Below, one piece after another: positions 1-8,534 of a DNA stretch of 36,673 nt. The stretch's first letter is position 1; the number at the start of each line of letters is the position of its first letter. Source of the stretch: Bradymonadales bacterium (lineage in GTDB: Bacteria > Myxococcota_A > Bradymonadia > JAFGEP01); the NCBI GenBank assembly GCA_016931535.1, contig JAFGEP010000067.1:1-36673 (forward strand), read 5' to 3'. The notes under the pieces were generated by a model. It ran no database searches and was not told the origin of the DNA. It was given only the letters and a program-made list of their open reading frames with translations. The translations under genes and the position numbers were made by a program.

Positions 1-5
1 CCAGC

Positions 6-476
6 GTGACCCAGTCCCATTCGCGGGACCGTTTCTCCTGGTTCTACGATGCGATCGCGCTGTACACCGGGATCATCCCCAACCTGCGGGACAGCCTGCC
101 CCACATCGCCCGGCACCAGCAAGCAGGGCAAGTCAGCGATCGACCCAACCAGGTCACCTGGATCGGATTCCAGCCATTACCGGGAACCACCCGGGTTTTC
201 GTCCAGTGTTCGCGGGCGCCGCAGTACCAGATCCTGCAGGAGCAGGAGGGCCATTCGATCGAGATCCTGCTGGAGCACACCAACCTGTCCCTATCCAATT
301 TTGCCCGATTCATGGATACTAGCTACTTCGGACGCTCTGTTGGGATGATAGATGCCGAGCAGCTCCGCGGCCAGTGTGTACGTGTCGTCATCTGGCGGGA
401 TGAGCTGGCGCCCTTTACCGTCACCGAGGATGGGAGCTACCTCTACGTGGATTTCCAGGACGTCGGAAGGTACTGA
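6..476 (+). CDS. AMIN-domain protein, possibly 5'-truncated by the window edge
   Basis: Residues about 47-152 look like an AMIN domain: a beta-strand opening (VTWIGFQPLPGTTRVFVQ), a middle with amphipathic strands, then RVVIWRDELAPFTVTEDG and a closing strand LYVDFQD. AMIN domains are known from PilQ, AmiC and other periplasmic proteins, where they place the protein at the cell wall. Here the domain is almost the whole protein. The first possible start is the GTG at base 6, but the frame is open to base 3, so the true N-terminus (and perhaps a signal peptide, which I do not see) may lie upstream of the window. The gene sits 55 bp before the LptD-like gene on the same strand, which suggests shared transcription and an envelope role. 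The AMIN assignment is moderately sure; partner and function are unknown. Confidence 0.6.
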   Translation: MTQSHSRDRFSWFYDAIALYTGIIPNLRDSLPHIARHQQAGQVSDRPNQVTWIGFQPLPGTTRVFVQCSRAPQYQILQEQEGHSIEILLEHTNLSLSNFARFMDTSYFGRSVGMIDAEQLRGQCVRVVIWRDELAPFTVTEDGSYLYVDFQDVGRY

Positions 477-531
477 AAACCTGCGGCGCCATCCGATCTG
501 CAATCGGTCTGCATCACGTCGCCTGAGCCGA

Positions 532-2733
532 ATGTTCACCTCCTCTGGGAGGGAAGGTCCCGTTCCATCCTCTCCATTCTCGCTGCGGTCGGCTGGAACC
601 CCTTGCCGTCTGCTACTGGTAGGTGTGGCATTCGCACTGGCTTTCGCTGCCTGTCGTCTGGCAGCCGCCCAATCGCCGGTGACCGCCTGCGACTGGCGGG
701 CAGAAAGCTGGGAGCTGCAGGAAGGCCAGCTGGTGCTGGTCGGAGTGCAGGCGGTCTGCGGCGACCTGACCTTTCTGCTGGAAACGGCTCGGCTCGGGGA
801 ACAGGAGCTGGTCGGCCGAGGCAGGCCGGCGGTGGTATCGAGCCCCGACTTCACCATCTACGCCGATGAAGTGAGTTCCGACCTCCACCAGGTACGCGCC
901 AGCTCAGGTTGTATCTCTGCCAAACAGGGGGAAGCCGTACGTTGCTGCGGCGAGGAGATCCTGCTGGTGGGCGACCGGTGGACCATGACCTCGGCGAGAT
1001 GCACCACGGAATCAGGTCTTGCCTATCGATTTGCACAGGTGAGCGGGACACCGGAAGGGCTGTGGATGGAGAAGGCGACCTTTCTGGAGCCACTGGATCT
1101 ACCCTATCCTCTGGGACACCTCGACAGCAGGGGGCGAGCAGCCGGGTTCCTGATGCCGGTGGTCGGATATCGGACGCAGCGCGGGGGAGGCATTCGCCTG
1201 AACTGGTACCAGCCGATGGGTGGACGGGCCGACCTGACGGCAGGCCTGTTCGCCGAGACCGCGGGTGCGATCGGTGTGGCAAGCACCGTCCGGCTGGCCA
1301 GCCCGCATCGACGCCAGCCGTCGACGGTGCGGGGATTCGCCCTGTATGATTCGACCACCGATTGGGAGTGGCGGTGGGCCCTGGCCTCCGATCTGACCTG
1401 GTCCAGCGGCTCGGGCCACAGCGGAACGATCGTTCTGGGCGAGCTCCGGTCGGATTCCGCGGTGGGGCGCGACTTTTCTGTAAGCACGCTGGAGCGCGAC
1501 AATCCGGTGACCCACCTGTCCCTGGCCGGATGGATGGGCAGCAGCCTGCAGCGCTCCTGGGTTCAGATGCATCTTCGGGGCATCGGAATGGCGCCTGTCG
1601 GTGTGACCGACACCCCGGTCAACCACTATGCCGGAGTCGTTCCATCAATCGGTTATGGCTCCAACCTGTCTATGGGGCGGCTTGGCCAGTTGACCGGAAG
1701 GATCGAGGCCCAACGGCTGTACGTGGGAGGCGGGATCGATCCGGACAGCCTGTATGCGCTTCAGCTGCTGGCCGGCTATCAGCTGTTCGGCCTCCGCTTC
1801 GATGGGCTGTCCTTCCTTCCGGGAGCCTGGATCGCGGTCGGCAGCCAGTTCACCGGGCCACAAGCTGTCGAGCTGTACCAGCGACACGCGCTGCACCTGG
1901 TGATCGGGGCGGATCTGAGCTCACCCTGGTGGAAAGGCACAGCGGCGGCGGGACACCTGGTCGATCTGGGGGCATCGGCACGGCTGGAGTTGTTCCGCGA
2001 CACCTGGACCCGAGGAACCCTGGAGGAGGCCTTTGAAACGCCGGTCTCGACCGGTCCCCTCTCCCTCGAGGTTCGCGCAGATCAATCGCTGGTAACCTCC
2101 GGGTTTCGGCTGGAGCTTCCCCTGTGCTGGAGAGGCCACCTGGAGGAGGACCGACTGGATTCCCACCTGGTGGCCGAGGCCGGGCTGGAGCTGAGACGAC
2201 TGGGCATTGGACTGCGCATGGACCAGAAGACCGCCTTCGACACGGAGCGGACCCGGTTCGCGTACTGGATGGGATCGATCGCAGTGGGATTTGGCCGCTC
2301 GGCAGCCGCTGGGGATGGGGTCGACAGCACTCCGGCATCGGCCAGGCCGGTACAGCTGGGCGGCAGGATATTGCTGCTCCATTCTGACACCGATCTGGGC
2401 GACACCTATCGGATCCTGTCATCGGGACAGCTCTCCCGCTTTCACCTGCGGACCTGGCAGAGCGGTCCTGGCGTGGCCGGCGGGTGGTTTCAGACCCAGC
2501 TTGGACCGATCGGGTTGTCGGGAACTCTGGAATGGCCGCTCGAGCCAGGGGACTGGCCGGACCTGGGTGGAGCGTTGTGGCTGGGGATGCCCTGGGACTT
2601 TCACCTGGCAGTCCGGACGGCGCTGTTTTCGGAAGGGAGTGTAGCCTGCCTGGTCACCCTGGCCCAGGGCAGTTTCACGCCGGAAGGTCCCTGGTCGGCC
2701 ACAGCCGCCGAGGGTGGCGATCACTGGCCGTAG
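532..2733 (+). CDS. lptD: LptD-like LPS-assembly outer-membrane protein
   Basis: LptD is the outer-membrane barrel that inserts lipopolysaccharide into the outer leaflet, fed by the LptA/LptC bridge. The 733-residue product has a hydrophobic leader at about residues 26-46 ending in LAAAQ (likely signal peptidase I site). An OstA/LptA-like beta-taco stretch follows to about residue 165. Then comes RAAGFLMPVVGYRTQRGGGIRLNWYQPM in two parts, which matches the family signature R-x-SGFL-x-P-x-x-GY before the barrel. The rest is alternating barrel-type strands. I chose the ATG at 532 because it places the leader near the N-terminus; no convincing ribosome-binding site precedes it, and earlier in-frame ATGs overlap the AMIN gene. 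The C-terminus lacks the paired Cys of E. coli LptD (only one Cys, in GSVACLVT), so the disulfide scheme must differ. The gene converges on the next with a 21-bp gap. Confidence 0.75.
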   Translation: MFTSSGREGPVPSSPFSLRSAGTPCRLLLVGVAFALAFAACRLAAAQSPVTACDWRAESWELQEGQLVLVGVQAVCGDLTFLLETARLGEQELVGRGRPAVVSSPDFTIYADEVSSDLHQVRASSGCISAKQGEAVRCCGEEILLVGDRWTMTSARCTTESGLAYRFAQVSGTPEGLWMEKATFLEPLDLPYPLGHLDSRGRAAGFLMPVVGYRTQRGGGIRLNWYQPMGGRADLTAGLFAETAGAIGVASTVRLASPHRRQPSTVRGFALYDSTTDWEWRWALASDLTWSSGSGHSGTIVLGELRSDSAVGRDFSVSTLERDNPVTHLSLAGWMGSSLQRSWVQMHLRGIGMAPVGVTDTPVNHYAGVVPSIGYGSNLSMGRLGQLTGRIEAQRLYVGGGIDPDSLYALQLLAGYQLFGLRFDGLSFLPGAWIAVGSQFTGPQAVELYQRHALHLVIGADLSSPWWKGTAAAGHLVDLGASARLELFRDTWTRGTLEEAFETPVSTGPLSLEVRADQSLVTSGFRLELPLCWRGHLEEDRLDSHLVAEAGLELRRLGIGLRMDQKTAFDTERTRFAYWMGSIAVGFGRSAAAGDGVDSTPASARPVQLGGRILLLHSDTDLGDTYRILSSGQLSRFHLRTWQSGPGVAGGWFQTQLGPIGLSGTLEWPLEPGDWPDLGGALWLGMPWDFHLAVRTALFSEGSVACLVTLAQGSFTPEGPWSATAAEGGDHWP

Positions 2734-2754
2734 GTGGGGTGTTCTCCCGGAGGA

Positions 2755-4650
2755 TCAGTGCGTGTTGATCCGCCTGAGGGCTGATTGGGCCTCCTGGTTG
2801 GCCGGATTGATCTTGATGGCCCGGGTCCAGCACTCGATCGCCTTGTCGAACTGCCGTTCGTCTTCGTACAGGCAGCCGAGGTAATGGAGCGCGCGGTCGT
2901 TGTTGGGGTCCAGCTTCAGAGCGTTCAAGAGGGTCTGCTTGGCCTTGGCGACCTCCAGCATGTTTCCTTTTCCGGCCAGGTAGGTGACCCAACCGAGTTG
3001 AGCGAGAAAACGGGGGTTGTCGGGAACCAGGCGGCTGGAACGCCGCAGGTGCTCCTGGGCTTCCTTGAAATCGCCGACCTTCAAGTAGGTCATGCTGTCA
3101 TCGAAGAAGACCTCGGCGAGGATGGTCTCCTCCTGCCTGGCCTGCACCTCGGAGACCAGGGGGATACCTTGGAGAGGGGCCGGGAGCTGGGAGGGGACCT
3201 CACCCAGGATATCCGAGGCGGCCTTGCGAAAAGCTTCCAACAGGGACTGGGCATCCTTCAACAGGTCGGTGTCTCCGATCCGCTCGAAGTTCTCCGGCTT
3301 GTAGAAACGGCAGTAACGCTGGTACCGCGCATTGACCTCGGCGTCGGAAGCCCCGTCTGCCAGCCCCAATATCGCGTGTGGACTCGTGGCGCGATCGACA
3401 CGCGTGCGGTCTTCGGCCACGATCTGACGGATCCGTTCAAACTTCCTGCCCACTGCGGTCACCGTCGGTGGCTCCGCCTTGTTGGCCTCCTTCTTGCGCA
3501 GCGGTATGGGCTTGGCCAGGCGAAAATCGACCAGGCAGACCAGGATCCGTTTGATCTCCTCCTCGTCGGCCGCGCCATTCCACAGGCTGGACACGCTCAC
3601 CGCTTCATCGAACGCCTGTACCCTGGCCGGGAGCTTCTTCAGCAGTCCGGCGATCTGGTGTCGGCAATCGTGCAGATCCGCCGTGGCCTTGAGCCCATAG
3701 CCCAAAAGACGGGAGAGCTTGAGCTGGTAGATGTCGGAAGCGGCCGGATCGGACAGCCAGGCGATACAGCAAGTCAGCGGGTCCAGATCGGTCAAGCATG
3801 ACTGGGGGGCTGGCAAAAACTCGCCATCGAACACGTAGGTGGCATCGGTCCACCGGAAACACTGCATCAGGATTTCCCGAGACAGGGCGGATCTGGCCTC
3901 CAACAGGTGGGCCTTGTTGATGAGGCCGGTGTCGATCAATGAAGCTTCCGGGTTCTCCTCGGCGTTCTGGGCCTGTGGCAAGATCTGCCGGTAGGTGTCC
4001 GGTGTGATCACATTCAGACGAAGCAAGAAGCGGACAAGCTGCTCGGTGACCAGATTGGAGTGGACACGGACGGGTAGCCCATTGATGAAGTCGATCCGGC
4101 GCATGGTATTACCCGATTTCAATGACAGAGCGCCGGATACGGCAGCGGTCCAGATCTCCACCAGCAGATGGTAGAAAGGGACCACGGTCAGGCTGCCCGT
4201 AGGCGGTACCGCCAGAGGCCCCTGGGCGGTCGAGATGGGGATCGGCCGCTTGGAACGGGAGCCAGCCAGGGAAAGGTACTGCGGGGCTAGCCGGAGGATC
4301 CGCGAAAGCTGTCTGTGCTGGTACGGCTTGCGCAGGTGGAGATCCGCCTGGGGGTGTCCGTTCCATCCTCCCTCTGGCGAGGTGAGCTGTAGCACAAAAA
4401 GCTGTTGCCCCTTGGGATCGCTCCGGATCCACTCGATCGGATTGCGCTCGCCGGGTCGTTCCACCCATTCCCCTATCACGGCGATGCCCACCGCTTCCTC
4501 TTTCACGTGGCGCAAGCCGGCCAGGTTGTCCACCAGGAGCGGTCGATACCCCTCCTGCTCGAAAAACTGGCCGAGGGCCAGGCGATGTGCCGGATCGGCC
4601 TCCAGGACAACGGCTCTTGGCAACTGCTCTTGGTGGCTTGCGGTGGGCAT
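2755..4650 (-). CDS. Pseudo-receiver / DUF4388 (PATAN) / J-like / TPR protein
   Basis: The 631-residue soluble protein has four parts. Residues about 10-125 have the pattern of a response-regulator receiver (VVLEADPAHRLALGQFF near the start, LRKPYQ near the end with the conserved Lys-Pro), but the segment that should hold the phospho-acceptor Asp reads AVIGEW, so it is probably not phosphorylated. Residues about 150-300 resemble a DUF4388/PATAN domain (FINGLPVRVHSNL; later LIDTGLINKAHLLEAR). Residues 423-482 resemble a J domain (HAILGLADGASDAEVNARY) in which the HPD loop is replaced by RFYKPENF, so it probably does not stimulate DnaK. Residues about 513-625 are TPR repeats (ALHYLGCLYEDERQFDKAI). 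Such mosaics are common in Myxococcota-type genomes and are thought to be adaptor proteins. The start ATG has only a weak GGA upstream. The gene is divergent from the Cys-rich lipoprotein; its partner is unknown. Confidence 0.7.
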   Translation of the reverse strand: MPTASHQEQLPRAVVLEADPAHRLALGQFFEQEGYRPLLVDNLAGLRHVKEEAVGIAVIGEWVERPGERNPIEWIRSDPKGQQLFVLQLTSPEGGWNGHPQADLHLRKPYQHRQLSRILRLAPQYLSLAGSRSKRPIPISTAQGPLAVPPTGSLTVVPFYHLLVEIWTAAVSGALSLKSGNTMRRIDFINGLPVRVHSNLVTEQLVRFLLRLNVITPDTYRQILPQAQNAEENPEASLIDTGLINKAHLLEARSALSREILMQCFRWTDATYVFDGEFLPAPQSCLTDLDPLTCCIAWLSDPAASDIYQLKLSRLLGYGLKATADLHDCRHQIAGLLKKLPARVQAFDEAVSVSSLWNGAADEEEIKRILVCLVDFRLAKPIPLRKKEANKAEPPTVTAVGRKFERIRQIVAEDRTRVDRATSPHAILGLADGASDAEVNARYQRYCRFYKPENFERIGDTDLLKDAQSLLEAFRKAASDILGEVPSQLPAPLQGIPLVSEVQARQEETILAEVFFDDSMTYLKVGDFKEAQEHLRRSSRLVPDNPRFLAQLGWVTYLAGKGNMLEVAKAKQTLLNALKLDPNNDRALHYLGCLYEDERQFDKAIECWTRAIKINPANQEAQSALRRINTH

Positions 4651-4751
4651 GATCCAGCATCGGTTCCAGGGGACGGCTGGAGTCTATCTTCTCGTCCTCC
4701 AGTTGTACAAGGCCTGTGGCGAGCGCACTTTCAGTCGAGAGGAAGGCGAGT

Positions 4752-4757
4752 TACAAT
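4752..4757 (+). promoter_or_regulatory. Possible -10 box for the Cys-rich lipoprotein gene
   Basis: TACAAT lies 42 bp before the chosen ATG in the 149-bp divergent gap 4651-4799. It matches 5 of 6 bases of the sigma-70 -10 consensus, but the hexamer at the right -35 distance (TTTCAG) is poor. I saw no good minus-strand promoter in this gap. Confidence 0.25.
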
Positions 4758-4799
4758 GATTGCCAGAACGCAACCAGGGATTTCAAGCAGGTGCAGAAC

Positions 4800-6026
4800 A
4801 TGGCTTGGTACAAGAGTTATCCGGTAGTTTCACTGTTCTTCCTATCCACCGTACTGATGGCTTGCCCGGAAGCAGAGGAGGAGTCGCCAGACCAGGGGCA
4901 GGTCCAGGACCTCGAACAGGAGCCCGATACCACGACCGATCTGGTTGAGGATCCTGACGCCGCTGGTGACCTGGCTTCAGACCCCGACCTCCAGGTGGAA
5001 GACATGCAGCAGATCGACCTGGTAGGGGAATGCGAACCCTACTCCATCAGCTGCACCCCCGACGGCTACGGCATCCGTCGCTGCTCCTACAACGGCGCCT
5101 GGCTCAACCCCAGCCCCTGCGGAACCCAAGAGGTGTGCGAGGAAACGACGACCGGAGCCTCCTGCGTGGATTGCACCCCGGGAGTGAACTGCCGCGACGA
5201 CGAACCGATCTGCACCCCCAGCGAACCCTTCTGCTATGACTACCAGACCGCCGCCCAGTGCACCGCCGAGGGGAGGGCCGGCACCACCGTCCAGTGCTCC
5301 GGACGCTGTATCGGCGGGGGCTGTAACAACGCGGGCAGCACCACCGGATCGATGTGCGAGGCCAATGTGGGTTGCCAGGGGCTGACCTGCGTATGCGGCA
5401 CCGAAGACGAAGACAACAGCGAGTCCGCCCTGTGCGGCGGCGACCTGGCCGGCGGGTACTGCACCACCGGCTCCTGTCACGTCAACGGTTGCGACCCGGT
5501 CAACGAGGTCTGTGTGGATTTCGACATGTCGGGAGCCTTCGGCGGCGATCAGGTTTGCCTCCTCAAGTCCAACTGCAGCCACCGGCTCTATGACTGTGCG
5601 GCCGCCCACCGTGGCACCGGCCACGTCTGTCGCGAGCTGCCCTCCAACAACTGGAACGGCACCCGCCGCACCTGGCACCTGGCCTGCTGGGTGCCCCCCC
5701 CCGCCAACCCCGAGGCCGCCTGCACCGATGCCAACTGCCTCTCTCCCATCGGCGGCGCCTGCCAGGGCAACGAAGATTGCGTGGGTGGCAACTGCATGCG
5801 CAACGATTCCAGCGTCAGCTACTGCGTCGGCAGCTGCGACGAGACGCACGAATGTCCCTCCTACTCCTCCTGTGTTCGCATACCGGAGCTGGGGGACAAC
5901 TACTACTGCCTGGCCAACGCCACCTCCGCCGAATGCCCGCGCCTGGGCGGCTTCGACATCGTGACCAGGACCTTCGGAACCATCGATGGGGTGACGAACG
6001 CTCAGGTCTGCTTCTTTAGGAACTAG
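4800..6026 (+). CDS. Cysteine-rich predicted lipoprotein
   Basis: The product starts MAWYKSYPVV, has a short hydrophobic leader and a good lipobox (VLMAC, Cys at residue 20), so it is predicted to be lipid-anchored. An acidic linker of about 60 residues follows (runs such as EAEEESPDQG and DPDAAGDLASDPD). The remaining ~330 residues contain about 40 Cys in short loops (for example CTPGVNC, CVGGNC, CVGSCDETHEC), the pattern of disulfide-rich secreted proteins in myxobacteria and relatives. No catalytic motif is recognised. I chose the ATG at 4800; an in-frame GTG three codons earlier (4791) is also possible. The body uses strongly C-ending codons (GCC, ACC, TGC, AAC). It sits divergent from the DUF4388/TPR gene and upstream of pyruvate kinase with no evident functional link. 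Function unknown. Confidence 0.75.
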   Translation: MAWYKSYPVVSLFFLSTVLMACPEAEEESPDQGQVQDLEQEPDTTTDLVEDPDAAGDLASDPDLQVEDMQQIDLVGECEPYSISCTPDGYGIRRCSYNGAWLNPSPCGTQEVCEETTTGASCVDCTPGVNCRDDEPICTPSEPFCYDYQTAAQCTAEGRAGTTVQCSGRCIGGGCNNAGSTTGSMCEANVGCQGLTCVCGTEDEDNSESALCGGDLAGGYCTTGSCHVNGCDPVNEVCVDFDMSGAFGGDQVCLLKSNCSHRLYDCAAAHRGTGHVCRELPSNNWNGTRRTWHLACWVPPPANPEAACTDANCLSPIGGACQGNEDCVGGNCMRNDSSVSYCVGSCDETHECPSYSSCVRIPELGDNYYCLANATSAECPRLGGFDIVTRTFGTIDGVTNAQVCFFRN

Positions 6027-6136
6027 CCCGCACCGTCCCGACAGTGGCCTGCCCCCATGGTGCCCCGAGCCGAGCTGGATGACGGAGAACAGGACAGGCG
6101 AAGTCAAGCACCGTGACAGTCTCAGGAACAACAGCC

Positions 6137-7576
6137 ATGAGCAAGGCCAAGATCGTCTGTACCATTGGCCCGGCCTCGTCCGATCCGGCCATCATCCGGC
6201 AGCTCGTCGAGAGCGGCATGGACGTGGCCCGCCTCAACTTCAGTCATGGCAGCCACGAGAGTCATACCGCCTTACGACAGGCGCTGCGCCAGATCAGCCA
6301 GGAGCTGGGAGTCCCCCTGGCTGTGCTGCAGGATCTCCAGGGACCTCGAATCCGCCTGGGCACGCTGGAGTCGGGGCAGGCCCTGCTAGTCAAGGGGCAG
6401 CACTTCGAGCTGCACAGCCAGCCGATCGTCGGCAACAGCGAAAGAGCCAGCGTGAGCTATGCCGAGCTGCCCCTGGACATGGAGCCCGGCGAAACCATCC
6501 TGATCCGGGACGGACAGATCCGTCTGCGGGTGGATCGAGTCCAGCCGGGAGTCTTGGAGACCACGGTCGAGGTGGGGGGGATCATCGCGGACCGTTCCGG
6601 GCTGAACCTGCCCGACACGCGCCTCAGGCTGCCGGCCATCACCGCCAAGGACGTGCGGGATATCGAGTGGGGACTGGCCCATGGGGTGGATTACTTCGCC
6701 TTGAGCTTTGTCAGCTCGGTCCTGGACATCCACCAGCTCAAGAGCAGGCTGCCCAAACAAGGGCATCGCCCCATGATCATCGCCAAGATCGAGCGGCCCA
6801 GGGCGGTCGAGATCATCCCCGAGCTGCTGGCCGCGGCCGACGGGGTCATGGTGGCGCGGGGGGATCTGGGGGTGGAGCTGCCGCGGGAGAAGGTTCCGCT
6901 GATCCAGAAGGAGATCATCCGGCTGGCCAACCAGCGAGGCAAGATCGTGATCACCGCCACCCAGATGCTGGAGAGCATGATCCAAAGCCCGGTGCCCACG
7001 CGAGCCGAGGCCAGCGACGTGGCCAACGCCGTCCTGGATGGGTCGGACGCCGTGATGCTCAGCGGAGAGACGGCAGCCGGCTCCTACCCGGTGGAGGCGG
7101 TGCGGGTGATGGAGCGCATCATCCGGGAGGTGGAGCAGTCTGCCCTGTACCGGTCGCGGCCCGATTCGAGCTACCAGGTGCAGCTGCCCAGCTTCTCCAA
7201 CGCCGTGGCTCTGGCGGCCACCGCCGCGGCGGACGAGCTCAACGCGGTGGCGATCTGCGCCTTGACCACCACCGGGAAGACCGCCCAGCTCCTGATGGCC
7301 CATCGCCCCGATCGGGAGATCTTCGCCTTCACCCCCTCCGTTCACACCTACAACCGCATGGCGCTGTACTGGGGGGTGATGCCGATCTTGGAGGAGGAGT
7401 GCACCGACATCGGCGTGCTGGTTTCCCGGGTCGAGCAGACCTTGCGGGAACAGGGGCGGGGCGCGCAGGGGCAGGCGGTCGTCCTGGTGATGGGGGTTCC
7501 CCTGGGAACGGGCGCCGAGACCAACCTCATCAAGCTGCACCGCCTGGGCGATCCGATCGCGGGCTTTACCCGGTAG
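6137..7576 (+). CDS. pyk: Pyruvate kinase
   Basis: Converts phosphoenolpyruvate and ADP to pyruvate and ATP, the last step of glycolysis, in the cytoplasm. The 479-residue protein has the N-terminal KIVCTIGPAS and RLNFSHGSHESH motifs, the active-site lysine segment IIAKIERPRAVE, the metal/substrate loop VMVARGDLGVELP, and the ITATQMLESM and VLDGSDAVMLSGETAAG blocks. A full C-terminal domain is present, so length is normal. The start ATG at 6137 is preceded by AGGA with 9-nt spacing and begins directly at MSKAKIVCTIGP; a GTG at 6113 would add 8 residues. It converges with the FHA-GGDEF gene with only 12 bases between the stop codons. It does not share a transcript with pgi, which lies on the opposite strand just beyond. 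Confidence 0.97.
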   Translation: MSKAKIVCTIGPASSDPAIIRQLVESGMDVARLNFSHGSHESHTALRQALRQISQELGVPLAVLQDLQGPRIRLGTLESGQALLVKGQHFELHSQPIVGNSERASVSYAELPLDMEPGETILIRDGQIRLRVDRVQPGVLETTVEVGGIIADRSGLNLPDTRLRLPAITAKDVRDIEWGLAHGVDYFALSFVSSVLDIHQLKSRLPKQGHRPMIIAKIERPRAVEIIPELLAAADGVMVARGDLGVELPREKVPLIQKEIIRLANQRGKIVITATQMLESMIQSPVPTRAEASDVANAVLDGSDAVMLSGETAAGSYPVEAVRVMERIIREVEQSALYRSRPDSSYQVQLPSFSNAVALAATAAADELNAVAICALTTTGKTAQLLMAHRPDREIFAFTPSVHTYNRMALYWGVMPILEEECTDIGVLVSRVEQTLREQGRGAQGQAVVLVMGVPLGTGAETNLIKLHRLGDPIAGFTR

Positions 7577-7577
7577 T

Positions 7578-7589
7578 GCCCGATCGGGC
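7578..7589. other. Perfect 12-bp palindrome between convergent stops
   Basis: GCCCGATCGGGC fills the gap between the pyk stop codon and the stop codon of the convergent FHA-GGDEF gene, touching the latter. It has no loop and no T-run on either side, so it is not a standard intrinsic terminator. It could be a site for a dimeric protein or chance in a GC-rich gap. Confidence 0.3.
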
Positions 7590-8497
7590 TAGCCGGCGAC
7601 CCGGTTTCGGCCCCGGTTTTTCGCCTGGTACAGCTGCTTGTCCGCCATCCGGATGAGCTCGAGGGCATCGAAGTCGGTGGGCAGCTCGCCCTGGTGGAAC
7701 TCATGGACGTAGTCGCGCAGGTCGGCCACCCCGAGGGAGATGGTGATGGGCACATCGACCCCGTCGAAGTTGAACGGCTTGGATGCCACCATCCCGCGCA
7801 GCTTTTCGGCCAGGTGGAGCGCACCTTCCTTGGGGACCTCGGGGGTGAGGATGGTGAACTCCTCTCCTCCGTAGCGGGCGAAGATGTCATCGCGCCGAAT
7901 GGCGGTCTGGATGCGCTGGGCAAGCTGCTTGAGGACGGCGTCTCCGGTGAGATGGCCGAAGGTATCGTTGACATTCTTGAAATGGTCGATGTCGAACATG
8001 ACCAGGGAGAGGTCGCGGGCATAGCGAAGGCAACGGCTCATCTCCCGTTCGAGGTTCTCGATGAAGAACCGCTTGTTGTAGATCTGAGTCAGGCCGTCGG
8101 TGGTGGTCAGCCGGTAGATCTCCTCGTGGTAGGCGGACTCGATGTTCTGTCCCGAGAGGAACTTGAAGATGGTGCGCCCGATCTTGACCAGGTCGCCGTC
8201 CCTGAGGTCGATCTCGTCGGTTGGCCGGTCGTTGACGTAGGTTCCGTTGGTGCTGCCGAGGTCCTTGAGCAGGTAACGGTCCCCCCGGTTGACGATCATG
8301 GCGTGGTTTCTGGAGATCGACTCGTCGTCGATCTGGATGTCGGTCTTGCTGGAGCGACCGATGACCGTGGAGAGGCGGGTCAAGGGGTGTCGCTTGCCCA
8401 GGTCGGCACCATTGATGACGACCAGGCAAGCCTCGCCCGTCTTCATGTTGGGCCGGTCATCCCGGATGACCGTTACGACGGTGCTTTCCTTCCCCAT
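7589..8497 (-). CDS. FHA-GGDEF diguanylate cyclase
   Basis: Predicted to make cyclic di-GMP from two GTP. The 302-residue cytoplasmic protein has an FHA phosphopeptide-binding domain first (residues about 22-115: GRSS at 47-50, SRNH at 62-65, GSTNGT at 81-86). A GGDEF domain follows (about 130-300) with [16 protein letters not shown] and an intact GGEEF active-site loop at 210-214. RRDD at 201-204 fits the RxxD inhibitory site five residues upstream, so product inhibition is likely. No transmembrane segment is seen. FHA domains bind phosphothreonine, so a Ser/Thr kinase may control activity. The same layout occurs in Bdellovibrio DgcB. The gene starts 37 bp after the pgi stop and is probably the last gene of that transcript. 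Confidence 0.93.
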   Translation of the reverse strand: MGKESTVVTVIRDDRPNMKTGEACLVVINGADLGKRHPLTRLSTVIGRSSKTDIQIDDESISRNHAMIVNRGDRYLLKDLGSTNGTYVNDRPTDEIDLRDGDLVKIGRTIFKFLSGQNIESAYHEEIYRLTTTDGLTQIYNKRFFIENLEREMSRCLRYARDLSLVMFDIDHFKNVNDTFGHLTGDAVLKQLAQRIQTAIRRDDIFARYGGEEFTILTPEVPKEGALHLAEKLRGMVASKPFNFDGVDVPITISLGVADLRDYVHEFHQGELPTDFDALELIRMADKQLYQAKNRGRNRVAG

Positions 8498-8534
8498 GGT
8501 CCCCGAAACCCCTGCGACCCCCCGGTCGCGCCAG

